From NCBI GenBank assembly GCA_937893605.1, contig CALBGG010000031.1, positions 1 through 12,339 of the forward strand: a stretch of DNA of 12,339 bases, read 5' to 3'. This stretch comes from an uncultured Clostridia bacterium. GTDB lineage: Bacteria > Bacillota > Clostridia > Oscillospirales > Oscillospiraceae. A program made the position numbers and the translations under genes. The notes below the pieces were generated by a model. The model was not told the origin of the DNA. It was given only the letters and a program-made list of their open reading frames with translations, and did no database searches. Of this stretch, positions 1-7,476 are shown in pieces (position 1 is the stretch's first letter; each line of letters starts with the position of its first letter).

Positions 1-1557
1 GCGTCCGTGTCGTGCATCTACGGTCTCGGCGACCCGATAGACTATAAAAACATGGTCATATCCCTGCGCCCGGGGCAGACGCGCAGCTTCGACGAGCTGC
101 TGCGCAAGCTCATCGAGATTCGCTATGAGCGCAACGATATAGCCTTCGAGCGCAATATGTTCCGCGTCCGCGGCGACACGGTCGAGATTTTTCCGGCCTA
201 CTCAAACGATAAGGCTATCCGTGTCGAATTCTTCGGCGACGAGGTGGACAGGATAAGCGAGGTAAACGTCGTGACCGGTGCGCCGATTCGCTATCTCAAT
301 CACGCCGCGATATACCCGGCCAGCCACTATGTCGTCAGCCGCGACAAAATGGCGCGCGCCATTGACGATATCCGCGCCGAGTGCGCCGAGCGCGTGAAGT
401 ATTTTCAGGATAACGGCAAGCTGTTGGAGGCGCAGCGTATATCGCAGCGCACGAATTACGATATCGAGATGATGCAGGAGCTCGGCTACTGCTCCGGCAT
501 CGAGAACTATTCGCGCATCATATCAAACCGCCCCGCGGGATCCGCACCGATGACGCTGCTCGACTATTTCCCGAAGGATTTTCTTCTGTTTGTCGACGAA
601 AGCCACGTCACGCTGCCGCAGGTGAGGGCAATGTACCGCGGCGACCACGCACGTAAGGAGTCGCTGGTCGAATACGGTTTCCGTCTGCCCTCGGCATATG
701 ATAACAGACCGCTGAAATTCGAGGAATTTCAGGAGCGCATAAATCAGGCCGTGTACGTCTCCGCAACGCCCGGCGACTACGAGCGCGAGAGGGCAGGGCA
801 GATAGCCGAGCAGATAATCCGCCCGACAGGACTGCTCGACCCCGAGATATCCGTTCGACCGATAGAGGGGCAGATCGACGATCTGATAAGCGAGATAAAC
901 CTGCGCATCGAAAAGGGGCAGCGAACTCTGGTGACGACGCTCACAAAGAAAATGGCCGAGGATCTCACGGAATATCTCGGCGCAGCGGGCATAAAATGCC
1001 GCTATATGCACCACGATATCGGCGCTATCGAGCGCATGGAGATCATCCGCAGCCTGCGCCTCGGCGACTTTGACGTGCTTGTCGGCATAAACCTCCTGCG
1101 CGAGGGTCTTGACCTGCCGGAGGTAAGCCTTGTGGCCATACTTGACGCGGATAAGGAAGGCTTCCTGCGAAGCGAAACGAGCCTTATCCAGACCATCGGC
1201 CGCGCCGCACGCAATGCCGAGGGTATGGTCATCATGTACGCCGATACGGTCACGCGTTCAATGCGCCTTGCCATTGACGAGACGGAGCGCAGGCGCGCAA
1301 AGCAGTCGGCATACAATGAGGAGCACGGCATTGTGCCGAAAACCATTGTCAAAAGCGTCCGCGAGCTTATTGAGATATCCAGCGAAAGCGAGAAGACTCT
1401 GCGCCGTGCCGACGGCGTAAAGCTTACGAGAAGCGAACGCAAGGAGCTAATTGAAAAGCTGGAAAAGGAAATGAAGGCCGCGGCAAAAATGCTCGAGTTT
1501 GAGCTTGCGGCTCAGCTGAGAGACGAAATTGTCCGCCTGCGCGGCGAGGTGAAATGA
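1..1557 (+). CDS. uvrB: UvrABC excinuclease subunit B (UvrB), 5' end missing
   Basis: DNA-damage verification helicase-like subunit of nucleotide excision repair; it is loaded by UvrA and recruits UvrC for incision. The reading frame is open from base 1 (Ala-Ser-Val-Ser-Cys-Ile-Tyr-Gly), so the gene begins upstream. About 518 residues are present of a family length near 660-690, and the Walker A region and most of the beta-hairpin are outside the window. Visible parts: the Walker B-like VDESH near fragment residue 199; the VSATPGDYE motif near 253; the second helicase domain with LVGINLLREGLDLPEV and QTIGRAAR; and a C-terminal UVR coiled-coil region (last ~40 residues, EKLEKEM...LRDEI) that contacts UvrC. 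The GTG at base 7 is only an internal codon. The stop overlaps the polA start, so the two are probably coupled. Identification is secure; the 5' truncation is due to the window edge. Confidence 0.97.
   Translation, partial: ASVSCIYGLGDPIDYKNMVISLRPGQTRSFDELLRKLIEIRYERNDIAFERNMFRVRGDTVEIFPAYSNDKAIRVEFFGDEVDRISEVNVVTGAPIRYLNHAAIYPASHYVVSRDKMARAIDDIRAECAERVKYFQDNGKLLEAQRISQRTNYDIEMMQELGYCSGIENYSRIISNRPAGSAPMTLLDYFPKDFLLFVDESHVTLPQVRAMYRGDHARKESLVEYGFRLPSAYDNRPLKFEEFQERINQAVYVSATPGDYERERAGQIAEQIIRPTGLLDPEISVRPIEGQIDDLISEINLRIEKGQRTLVTTLTKKMAEDLTEYLGAAGIKCRYMHHDIGAIERMEIIRSLRLGDFDVLVGINLLREGLDLPEVSLVAILDADKEGFLRSETSLIQTIGRAARNAEGMVIMYADTVTRSMRLAIDETERRRAKQSAYNEEHGIVPKTIVKSVRELIEISSESEKTLRRADGVKLTRSERKELIEKLEKEMKAAAKMLEFELAAQLRDEIVRLRGEVK
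1546..1552 (+). promoter_or_regulatory. Ribosome binding site deciding the polA start
   Basis: GAGGTGA, complementary to the 16S rRNA 3' end, lies inside the last uvrB codons. Two adjacent ATGs follow, at 1554 and 1557. The gap from the AGG core is 4 bases to the first and 7 to the second. The second also gives the usual PolA N-terminus (MKLMILDGNS), so I favour 1557. Confidence 0.6.
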
Positions 1558-4106
1558 TGAAACTGATGATACTTGACGGCAACAGCATAGTGAATCGCGC
1601 ATTTTACGGAGTACGCATGCTCAACGCTCCCGACGGTACGCCCACAAACGGCGTGTACGGCTTCCTTTCAATACTCCGCAAGCTGCTCGACGATGAGAAG
1701 CCCGAGGCCGTGTGCGTTGCATTCGACCTAAAAGCGCCGACGTTTCGACATTTGAAATACGATGGGTATAAGGCGCAGCGTAAGGGCATGCCCGAGGAGC
1801 TTGCAGTCCAGATGCCCATACTCAAGCAGGTGCTCGACGCGATGGGTATACTGCGCCTTGAGCTCGAGGGCTTTGAGGCTGACGATCTGCTCGGCACCGT
1901 TGCGGCCAAATGCGAAATTAATGGCTGGGAGTGCCGAATCGTCACCGGAGATAAGGACAGCTTCCAGCTAATAAGCGATACTACTCACGTCTGCCACGTC
2001 AAAAGCCGCATGGGGCAGACCACAACGACCGAATACACGCCGGATCTCTTTTTCGAGGAGTATGGATTTGAGCCGAAGTGCATTATAGATCTCAAAGCGC
2101 TCATGGGCGACGCGTCGGACAATATCCCCGGCGTACCCGGAGTCGGAGAGAAAACGGCGATGGCTCTCGTGCGGAAATATAAGCACCTTGAGACGATATA
2201 TGCAGAGCTTGATACGCTCGACGTGAAGGAGGGCGTACGCAAAAAACTGCGCGAGGGAAAAGACAGCGCGTTTTTATCCTTTGAGCTTGCGACAATACAC
2301 ACCGACGCGCCCATAGAATTCTCGCCAGGGGACGCTGTTTGGCATGAAAACTACAGACCCGAGCTGTATGATATTTTCAAGAAGCTCGGCTTTAATAAAT
2401 TTATTGAAAAATGGGAGATAAGCGAAAATACCGAAAGCGCGGCCGCGGCAAAGCTCGAGCGCCTTGCGTGTATCGATAACGCATCGCTTGAAGACATTAT
2501 GAGCGCCGTTAAGGCTGCCGGTACTGTCGCAGTTACTTCAGACGCGAGCTTTGACAGCGTTGAGATATGTGACGGCAAGGCGGTGTACATTGCTCGCCGG
2601 AATGTGCTCGGCGACGATTACGCGCACCTGCTGGAATGTATTTTCTCCGACGGAGTTAAGAAGATAGGACATAACGTAAAAGACCTCATGACTCGCCTGA
2701 TATCGGAAAAGCTGCCGCTTGACGGCTTTGAATATGACACGGCGCTTGCCTGCTATCTGCTCGATTCTACGTCCGGCGACTACAGCCTTGGCCGTATGAG
2801 CATCGGCTATTGCGGCTCGGAGCTCGACGGAGCTGAGGCTGTGTACAGACTGCGCGAGACAACGGAGAAAAAGATAGAAGAGCTCGGCATGACAAAGCTT
2901 TTTTATGATATCGAAATGCCGCTGTGCCGTGTGCTTGCCGATATGCAGGAGAGAGGCTTTCTGATAGACCGTGCGGCGCTTTCAAACTTCGGTGAGAGCC
3001 TGACGGAAACGATAGCAGAGCTTGAGCGTGAGATATACACCAGATCCGGCTGCGAGTTCAACATAAATTCTCCAAAGCAGCTCGGAGAGGTGCTTTTTGA
3101 TAAGCTCATGCTCCCGGCAGGAAAAAAGACGAAAACAGGCTGGAGCACGAATGCCGATGTTCTCGAAAAACTGCGCGGCAAGCACCCGATAGTTCAGATG
3201 GTGCTCGACTACCGCATGCTCACAAAGCTCAAATCCACCTATGCCGACGGACTTCTGAAGCTTATTGATTCTGACGGAAGGATAAGAACAAAATTCCAGA
3301 TGACCGTTACGGCAACGGGCAGACTTTCGAGCACAGAGCCTAATTTGCAGAACATCCCCATCCGAAAAGAACTCGGCAGTCATATCCGGGAGATGTTCAT
3401 AGCCTCGAAGGGCAATGTCCTTGTCGATGCGGACTACAGCCAGATAGAGCTCAGACTGCTTGCGCATATATCCGGCGATGAACATATGCGCGAGGCATTC
3501 CTGTCGGGCGAGGATATACACGCGGTAACGGCCTCGCAGGTCTTCAATACGCCGCTCAATGAGGTGACGGCGCTGCAGCGCAGCCGCGCCAAGGCCGTAA
3601 ACTTCGGCATCGTCTACGGAATATCCGCATGGTCGCTGGCTCAGGACATAGGCGTAATGCAGGTCGAGGCCAAGGCTTATATGGAAGCGTACCTCGATAA
3701 ATACGACGGTGTGCGCAAATATATGAAAACGATTGTAGAAAAGGCAAAGCGGGACGGCTATGTAGAAACGCTTTATGCCCGCCGACGCTATCTGCCGGAG
3801 CTTAAATCGGCAAACTTCAACACACGCTCCTTCGGTGAGCGCGTTGCGCTCAATATGCCTATTCAGGGCACGGCGGCGGATATAATAAAGCTTGCCATGG
3901 TGAACGTCTATAAAAGGCTGAACGCCGAGGGGTTCAAGGCAAAGCTCATTTTGCAGGTGCACGACGAGCTTATATGCGAGTGCCCCGAGGATGAGGCGCA
4001 GGCAGTTGCCGATATCCTGCGCGAGGAGATGAGCGGGGCGGCGCATCTGAGCGTACCGCTCACGGTAGACGTGAAGATCGGCCGAAGCTGGGCGGAGGCG
4101 CACTGA
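1557..4106 (+). CDS. polA: DNA polymerase I, proofreading domain apparently inactive
   Basis: Fills repair gaps and replaces Okazaki primers in the cytoplasm. About 849 residues in three parts. Residues 1-~290 are the 5'-nuclease domain (LMILDGNS, GFEADDLLG, VTGDKDSF, DASDNIPGVPGVGEKTA with its helix-hairpin-helix). Residues ~310-470 form the 3'-5' exonuclease-like domain. The rest is the family A polymerase: motif A DYSQIELR with Asp626, motif B RSRAKAVNFGIVYG with Lys679, motif C VHDE with His802-Asp803-Glu804. The exonuclease domain appears degenerate. The DxE position of Exo I reads VAVTSDA, the Asp of Exo II is not in its usual place (GHNVKDL), and the Exo III region (GDYSLGRMSIGY) lacks the expected Asp. 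Loss of proofreading is known in several Bacillota PolA proteins. Start chosen at the second of two ATGs; 1554 is the alternative. The stop overlaps the next start by one base. Confidence 0.97.
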   Translation: MKLMILDGNSIVNRAFYGVRMLNAPDGTPTNGVYGFLSILRKLLDDEKPEAVCVAFDLKAPTFRHLKYDGYKAQRKGMPEELAVQMPILKQVLDAMGILRLELEGFEADDLLGTVAAKCEINGWECRIVTGDKDSFQLISDTTHVCHVKSRMGQTTTTEYTPDLFFEEYGFEPKCIIDLKALMGDASDNIPGVPGVGEKTAMALVRKYKHLETIYAELDTLDVKEGVRKKLREGKDSAFLSFELATIHTDAPIEFSPGDAVWHENYRPELYDIFKKLGFNKFIEKWEISENTESAAAAKLERLACIDNASLEDIMSAVKAAGTVAVTSDASFDSVEICDGKAVYIARRNVLGDDYAHLLECIFSDGVKKIGHNVKDLMTRLISEKLPLDGFEYDTALACYLLDSTSGDYSLGRMSIGYCGSELDGAEAVYRLRETTEKKIEELGMTKLFYDIEMPLCRVLADMQERGFLIDRAALSNFGESLTETIAELEREIYTRSGCEFNINSPKQLGEVLFDKLMLPAGKKTKTGWSTNADVLEKLRGKHPIVQMVLDYRMLTKLKSTYADGLLKLIDSDGRIRTKFQMTVTATGRLSSTEPNLQNIPIRKELGSHIREMFIASKGNVLVDADYSQIELRLLAHISGDEHMREAFLSGEDIHAVTASQVFNTPLNEVTALQRSRAKAVNFGIVYGISAWSLAQDIGVMQVEAKAYMEAYLDKYDGVRKYMKTIVEKAKRDGYVETLYARRRYLPELKSANFNTRSFGERVALNMPIQGTAADIIKLAMVNVYKRLNAEGFKAKLILQVHDELICECPEDEAQAVADILREEMSGAAHLSVPLTVDVKIGRSWAEAH

Positions 4107-4888
4107 TGCTGACTTATGAACAGGCAGGGGATATCCTTGACGATCTCGTCGACGAGCTCCCCGAAGAAATATTCAAAAACTTAAACGGCGGAGTGAGCTT
4201 CGTCGATGAAGCTGTGCGCGACGATGACGGAAGATATACCCTCGGCATGTATTTTCATGATAAAATGGGGCGGCATATCGAGCTCTACTACGGCTCATTT
4301 GTTGAGCTCTACGGCGATATGGACGATGAGACCTTTCGCCGGCGTTTAAAAAGCACGCTCCATCATGAGCTCACCCACCATATCGAAAATCAGGCCGGAG
4401 ACCGCAGCCTCGAGCGCTGGGATGAGCGGCAGGCGGAGCTGTGCGGCTTTAACGGCATTGATGTTAAAAGCATATTGTTCGTCTGCGACGATAACAGCCT
4501 TTCAATTGTCGCGGAGGCGGTCTTTAATTCGTCCAAAGCCGACTACTGCCCGGAGGTAATGGCCTATTCCTGCGGAATAAGTGCAAAGGATGAGATAAAC
4601 AAGCGTGTTAAAAAATGCTGCGAGGCGCTGGATATAAGACTCCCGCGCAGCTACGCCGTTTCGGTAACACGCGAGCTTATAGAGAGCTGTGACGTCGTGC
4701 TGTGCATGACTGCTCTGCAGGCGCAGAAGCTGTCCGACGAGTATCAGGACCTCGACGAGCGCATAATGTGCCTTGCCGACGAGGACATTTACCCTCCGAC
4801 CTTGCCGCTGGGCTGGAAAAAATGCGCTTTGCGTATAGAGGACGAGACGCTTGCCGTCATTGACGAGCTGCGCGAGGAGAATATGTGA
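4106..4888 (+). CDS. Zincin-like metallopeptidase fused to a degenerate low-molecular-weight phosphatase-like domain
   Basis: A 260-residue two-part protein with no signal peptide or membrane segment. Residues 1-~118 resemble the short zincin-like (minigluzincin) family: acidic N-terminus, then HELTH at 87-91 with Glu94 and an acidic stretch ERWDERQAE after it. This is an HExxH zinc motif, so a metallopeptidase role is plausible. Residues ~121-260 resemble low-molecular-weight protein tyrosine phosphatase / arsenate reductase. They start with ILFVCDDNSLSIVAEAVF, where that family has a CX5R loop followed by a Ser/Pro-type turn. Cys127 is kept, but the essential loop Arg is Ser133. The late acid loop reads EDIYPPTLP rather than the usual Asp-Pro. 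The phosphatase half is therefore probably inactive or has changed function. Its start overlaps the polA stop (TGATG), and its stop overlaps the rimI start. Role unknown; the domain calls come from motifs only. Confidence 0.75.
   Translation: MLTYEQAGDILDDLVDELPEEIFKNLNGGVSFVDEAVRDDDGRYTLGMYFHDKMGRHIELYYGSFVELYGDMDDETFRRRLKSTLHHELTHHIENQAGDRSLERWDERQAELCGFNGIDVKSILFVCDDNSLSIVAEAVFNSSKADYCPEVMAYSCGISAKDEINKRVKKCCEALDIRLPRSYAVSVTRELIESCDVVLCMTALQAQKLSDEYQDLDERIMCLADEDIYPPTLPLGWKKCALRIEDETLAVIDELREENM
4875..4879 (+). promoter_or_regulatory. Ribosome binding site deciding the rimI start
   Basis: AGGAG in the last codons of the upstream gene lies 8 bases before the ATG at 4888 and 5 before an in-frame GTG at 4885. 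The ATG is preferred by both codon type and spacing. Confidence 0.6.
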
Positions 4889-5343
4889 TGATCCGCATCG
4901 TCGACACTCGCCCGGAGCAGCTTGACGATATTCTTCTTATGGAGCGGCAGTGCTTTTCCGTTCCGTGGACGCGTGAGCAGTTAGCGGCACAGCTGTCGGA
5001 CTCAATGCACATATTCCTTGCCGCAGAGGATGAAAACGGCAGAGTAGTTGGCTATGTGGGGCTTATGTATGTCCTTGACGAGGGCTATATCTCCAATGTT
5101 GCCGTGTCGCCGTCAAGGCGGCGCGAGGGCATTGCCGATATGCTGCTTGCCGAGCTTTACGCACGGGCGAAGGAGAAGAAGCTGAGCTTTCTGACGCTTG
5201 AGGTGCGCGAAAGTAATATCCCGGCGCGGAGCTTATATAAAAAACACGGCTATACCGAGGTCGGCAGGCGTAAGGGCTATTACAGCCTGCCGAAGGAGGA
5301 TGCCGTTTTAATGACTTGTTTTCTGAGTGAGGAAGAGAAATGA
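4888..5343 (+). CDS. rimI: Ribosomal protein S18-alanine N-acetyltransferase (RimI type)
   Basis: GNAT-fold enzyme that transfers acetyl from acetyl-CoA to the N-terminal amine of a protein, classically ribosomal protein S18. It has 151 residues, normal for RimI. Visible motifs: a family N-terminal segment with ERQCFSVPWTREQL at 19-32; the beta-strand ISNVAVSP before the acetyl-CoA pyrophosphate loop RRREGIA at 77-83; and TLEVRESNIPARSLYKKHGY at 103-122, which holds the Glu, Asn and Tyr expected at the active site. Its position directly before tsaD is a common bacterial arrangement, although tsaB and tsaE, often nearby, are not in this window. The start ATG overlaps the upstream stop by one base, and its stop overlaps the tsaD ATG (ATGA). 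The actual substrate could be another protein; the family call is strong. Confidence 0.93.
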   Translation: MIRIVDTRPEQLDDILLMERQCFSVPWTREQLAAQLSDSMHIFLAAEDENGRVVGYVGLMYVLDEGYISNVAVSPSRRREGIADMLLAELYARAKEKKLSFLTLEVRESNIPARSLYKKHGYTEVGRRKGYYSLPKEDAVLMTCFLSEEEK

Positions 5344-6341
5344 AAATACTTGCTTTTGAATCATCATGTGACGAGACCGCCGTCGCTGTGGTCGAGGACG
5401 GAAGAAACGTGCTGACCGACCAGATATTCTCTCAGGCCGACCTGCACGCCATATACGGCGGCGTAGTGCCCGAGATCGCGTCCAGAAGCCATGTCGAGGT
5501 CATCTCGCGCCTGTCTGAGCGTGCAGTTCAGGCCGCAGGCATAAAAAAAAGCGATATTGATGCCATCGCCGCAACCTATGCGCCGGGACTTATAGGCACA
5601 GTCCTTGTAGGCCTCAACTTTGCAAAGGCCGCAGCAATGAGCCTCGGCGTTCCGCTTATCCCGGTGCACCACATAAAGGGTCATGTCGCGGCAAATTACA
5701 TAGCCTATCCCGAGCTTGAGCCGCCGTTCCTCTGCCTTGCGATATCCGGCGGAAATACGCTTATAATCGACGTGCGCAGCTACACCGAGCTTAAGGTCAT
5801 CGGCGCAACGCGCGACGATGCGGCCGGCGAGTGCTTTGATAAGACTGCGCGTGTGCTCGGCCTGCCGTACCCCGGCGGCAAGCCCATTGACGATCTGTCA
5901 CAGGGCGGCGATGATAAAAAGTACCACCTGCCGAGAACGCACATTGAAGGCTGCCCATATGAGATGAGCTTTTCCGGTCTCAAGACGGCAGTGATAAACA
6001 TTGTCCATAACGCCGAGCAGAAGGGGGAGGAGCTCGACCGCAGCTCGCTGGCAGCGTCCTTTACCGCCGCCGTGAGCGACGCTTTGGTTCCGCGCACCAT
6101 GATGGCGGCTCATGAGCTTGGATATAAAAAGATAGCCATAGCGGGCGGTGTGGCGGCAAATTCGCGCATCCGTTCAGACTTCAGGGATGCCGCTGAAAAA
6201 GCGGGCTGTGAGCTGTTCGTTCCGCCTCTCAAGCTTTGCGGAGATAACGCCGCGATGATAGGCTGTCAGGGATATTACGAGTACCTCGCCGGAAATACCG
6301 CCGGCTGGGATCTCAACGCCTACGCGAATATGGAGCTGTAA
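5340..6341 (+). CDS. tsaD: tRNA N6-adenosine threonylcarbamoyltransferase TsaD
   Basis: Catalytic subunit that transfers the threonylcarbamoyl group to A37 of ANN-decoding tRNAs (t6A), working with TsaB, TsaE and TsaC/Sua5. It has 333 residues, the normal length. It starts with ILAFESSCDETAVAVVEDG (ASKHA nucleotide-binding fold), and has GGVVPEIASRSH at 40-51 and the metal-binding VHHIKGH with His111 and His115. ISGGNT (135-140), the phosphate loop region IAGGVAAN (267-274) and CGDNAAM with Asp302 as third metal ligand are also present. All diagnostic residues are kept. Translation is likely coupled to rimI through the four-base ATGA overlap, with GAGGAAGAG upstream as ribosome binding site. 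The t6A substrates include threonine tRNAs such as the one encoded at 7357. Confidence 0.97.
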   Translation: MKILAFESSCDETAVAVVEDGRNVLTDQIFSQADLHAIYGGVVPEIASRSHVEVISRLSERAVQAAGIKKSDIDAIAATYAPGLIGTVLVGLNFAKAAAMSLGVPLIPVHHIKGHVAANYIAYPELEPPFLCLAISGGNTLIIDVRSYTELKVIGATRDDAAGECFDKTARVLGLPYPGGKPIDDLSQGGDDKKYHLPRTHIEGCPYEMSFSGLKTAVINIVHNAEQKGEELDRSSLAASFTAAVSDALVPRTMMAAHELGYKKIAIAGGVAANSRIRSDFRDAAEKAGCELFVPPLKLCGDNAAMIGCQGYYEYLAGNTAGWDLNAYANMEL

Positions 6342-6354
6342 GGAGAGGGGACAC

Positions 6355-7026
6355 ATGGGCGTACACGACGGACACAGGGAGCGGATGAAAAGTCGCTTCG
6401 CAGAGGCCGGACTGGACGGCTTTAACGACCATAACGCTTTGGAGATGCTGCTGTTTTATGCCGTGCCGCGCAAGGATACCAATGAGCTTGCGCACAGGCT
6501 TTTAAAGCACTTCGGCTCGCTGGCTGCGGTGTTCGAGGCAAGCCACGAGGAGCTCATGCGCATTGACGGTATAGGCGAGAATGCGGCGACGCTTATAAAG
6601 CTCATTCCGGAGATCAGCCGCCGCTATCTGCTCACAAAAAGCCTGCCGTCTAAGGTGATTCGCCGCAGCGAGGACGCGGGCGCGTATTTTGTGGCTAAAT
6701 TCATGTATGAGGTCAATGAGATATGCTATGCACTGCTGCTCAACTCATCAAACGGTATAATCGCCTGCAAGCAGATAAGCAGCGGCGTCGTCAATGCGAC
6801 AGAGGTCGGCATAAGAATGCTGGTAGAGGCAGCGATAAAAAATAATGCAGTGAGCGTTATAATCGCCCACAATCACCCCGGCGCACTGCCGCTTCCCTCA
6901 AAGGAGGACGAGTACTGCACACAGCTTGTGAAAAAGGCACTGGAGCTTGTGGACATAAAGTTGCTCGACCATATCATAGTCGGGGGAAAAGAATTTCAAT
7001 CTCTCAACAAACATGGTCTTATGTAA
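6355..7026 (+). CDS. radC: RadC-family JAMM/MPN+ domain protein
   Basis: A 223-residue RadC family member, of normal length. The N-terminal third has helix-hairpin-helix-like MRIDGIGENAA (68-78). The C-terminal MPN+ domain has the JAMM zinc signature H-x-H-x7-S-x2-D as His172, His174, Ser182 and Asp185, so a metal-dependent hydrolase activity is chemically possible. The family was named for a supposed role in DNA repair, but that link is weak and its true function is unsettled. It follows tsaD after 13 bases, with AGGAGAGG starting at the tsaD stop codon as ribosome binding site, and seems to be the last gene of the operon. No convincing terminator follows; only a weak 6-bp AT hairpin overlaps its stop. 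Confidence 0.93.
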   Translation: MGVHDGHRERMKSRFAEAGLDGFNDHNALEMLLFYAVPRKDTNELAHRLLKHFGSLAAVFEASHEELMRIDGIGENAATLIKLIPEISRRYLLTKSLPSKVIRRSEDAGAYFVAKFMYEVNEICYALLLNSSNGIIACKQISSGVVNATEVGIRMLVEAAIKNNAVSVIIAHNHPGALPLPSKEDEYCTQLVKKALELVDIKLLDHIIVGGKEFQSLNKHGLM

Positions 7027-7105
7027 ACAATATTTTGTTTCCGACTTGTAATTAAAATCAACTTCGATTGTTTGAAAATGCTGTAATATTGACAAAAAAC
7101 ATTGA

Positions 7106-7154
7106 TATTCAACACGTTATTTTGTGTTGAAAACTATGTTGAAAATGTTGATAA
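7106..7154. repeat. Cluster of four TGTTGAWAA-like 9-mers
   Basis: Three direct copies: TGTTGAAAA at 7125-7133, TGTTGAAAA at 7137-7145 and TGTTGATAA at 7146-7154. One inverted copy is at 7106-7114 (reads TGTTGAATA on the minus strand). The third copy is one base from the DnaA-box pattern TGTGNATAA; the others differ by two or three. They could be operator or DnaA-like sites, or simply AT-rich repetition. Confidence 0.4.
7108..7131. repeat. Inverted repeat TTCAACAC / GTGTTGAA
   Basis: Perfect 8-bp arms (7108-7115 and 7124-7131) separated by 8 bases (gttatttt). No T-run follows on the plus strand, so it does not look like a terminator. It may be a protein-binding dyad, and it overlaps the first two 9-mers of the repeat cluster. 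Confidence 0.55.
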
Positions 7155-7158
7155 CTAT

Positions 7159-7190
7159 TTGCATAATAATTTATCGCAATAATTATGTAA
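7159..7190. repeat. Inverted repeat TTGCATAAT / ATTATGTAA
   Basis: Nine-base arms (7159-7167 and 7182-7190) with one G-T position and a 14-base loop. All arms are AT-rich, so chance is a real possibility. No known role. Confidence 0.35.
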
Positions 7191-7313
7191 ATTAAATGCC
7201 TCATATTTGCAACTTCTAAAGTCGTTGATTTTCTTAAACTTTTCTTATACATAATATTCCGGCAATCGGTATGACAAATTTGAGCATATACGAACTGTTA
7301 TTACTTTTTTTGT

Positions 7314-7342
7314 TTGACTTTATGCCCGCTATGTGCTAAAAT
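7314..7342 (+). promoter_or_regulatory. Sigma-A-type promoter for tRNA-Thr
   Basis: -35 TTGACT (7314-7319), a 17-base spacer, and -10 TAAAAT (7337-7342) with an extended TG one base upstream. The -10 ends 14 bases before the tRNA 5' end, so a start near 7349 would leave only a short leader. Confidence 0.75.
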
Positions 7343-7356
7343 GCGAAATGTCCTTT

Positions 7357-7431
7357 GCTGGTGTGGCTCAATGGCAGAGCATCTCACTCGTAATGAGAAG
7401 GTTGTGAGTTCGATTCTCACCACCAGCTCCA
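7357..7431 (+). tRNA. tRNA-Thr, anticodon CGT, CCA encoded
   Basis: Full cloverleaf: acceptor GCTGGTG pairs with CACCAGC (7421-7427); D-stem GCTC/GAGC; anticodon stem TCTCA/TGAGA enclosing loop CTCGTAA, whose positions 34-36 are CGT and read codon ACG (Thr); variable region AGGTT; T-stem GTGAG/CTCAC with loop TTCGATT. Discriminator T7428 and encoded CCA at 7429-7431. It has its own promoter and terminator. Confidence 0.95.
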
Positions 7432-7433
7432 AG

Positions 7434-7467
7434 AAAAAACCACTGCTTAATTAAGCAGTGGTTTTTT
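7434..7467. terminator. Bidirectional Rho-independent terminator between tRNA-Thr and the GH2 gene
   Basis: Perfect palindrome with 11-base arms (7440-7450 and 7451-7461; CCACTGC followed by TTAA on the left arm). In practice this gives a 7-bp or longer stem with an AT loop. It is flanked by A6 (7434-7439) and T6 (7462-7467), so it can stop transcription from both sides. It lies 3 bases after the tRNA CCA and 10 bases after the GH2 stop. Confidence 0.92.
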
Positions 7468-7476
7468 GTATTAATT

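Larger units (their letters stand above)
7027..7356. other. AT-rich gene-free spacer of 330 bases
   Basis: Clearly more AT-rich than the genes on either side. It holds no credible coding frame. It contains two inverted repeats (7108-7131 and 7159-7190), a cluster of TGTTGAWAA-like 9-mers (7106-7154), and the tRNA promoter (7314-7342). No standard terminator for the upstream operon is seen. Confidence 0.8.

Noticed and set aside
523..1014. 163-codon minus-strand frame inside uvrB
   Set aside because: Shadow of the uvrB helicase region, with no protein family features.
2982..4103. 373-codon open frame antisense to polA
   Set aside because: It lies opposite the conserved polymerase motifs, has no family resemblance and no ribosome binding site of its own that I can support.
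7025..7040. AAACAA-TATT-TTGTTT hairpin at the radC stop as a terminator
   Set aside because: Only 6 weak base pairs and no T-run after it; not enough to call.
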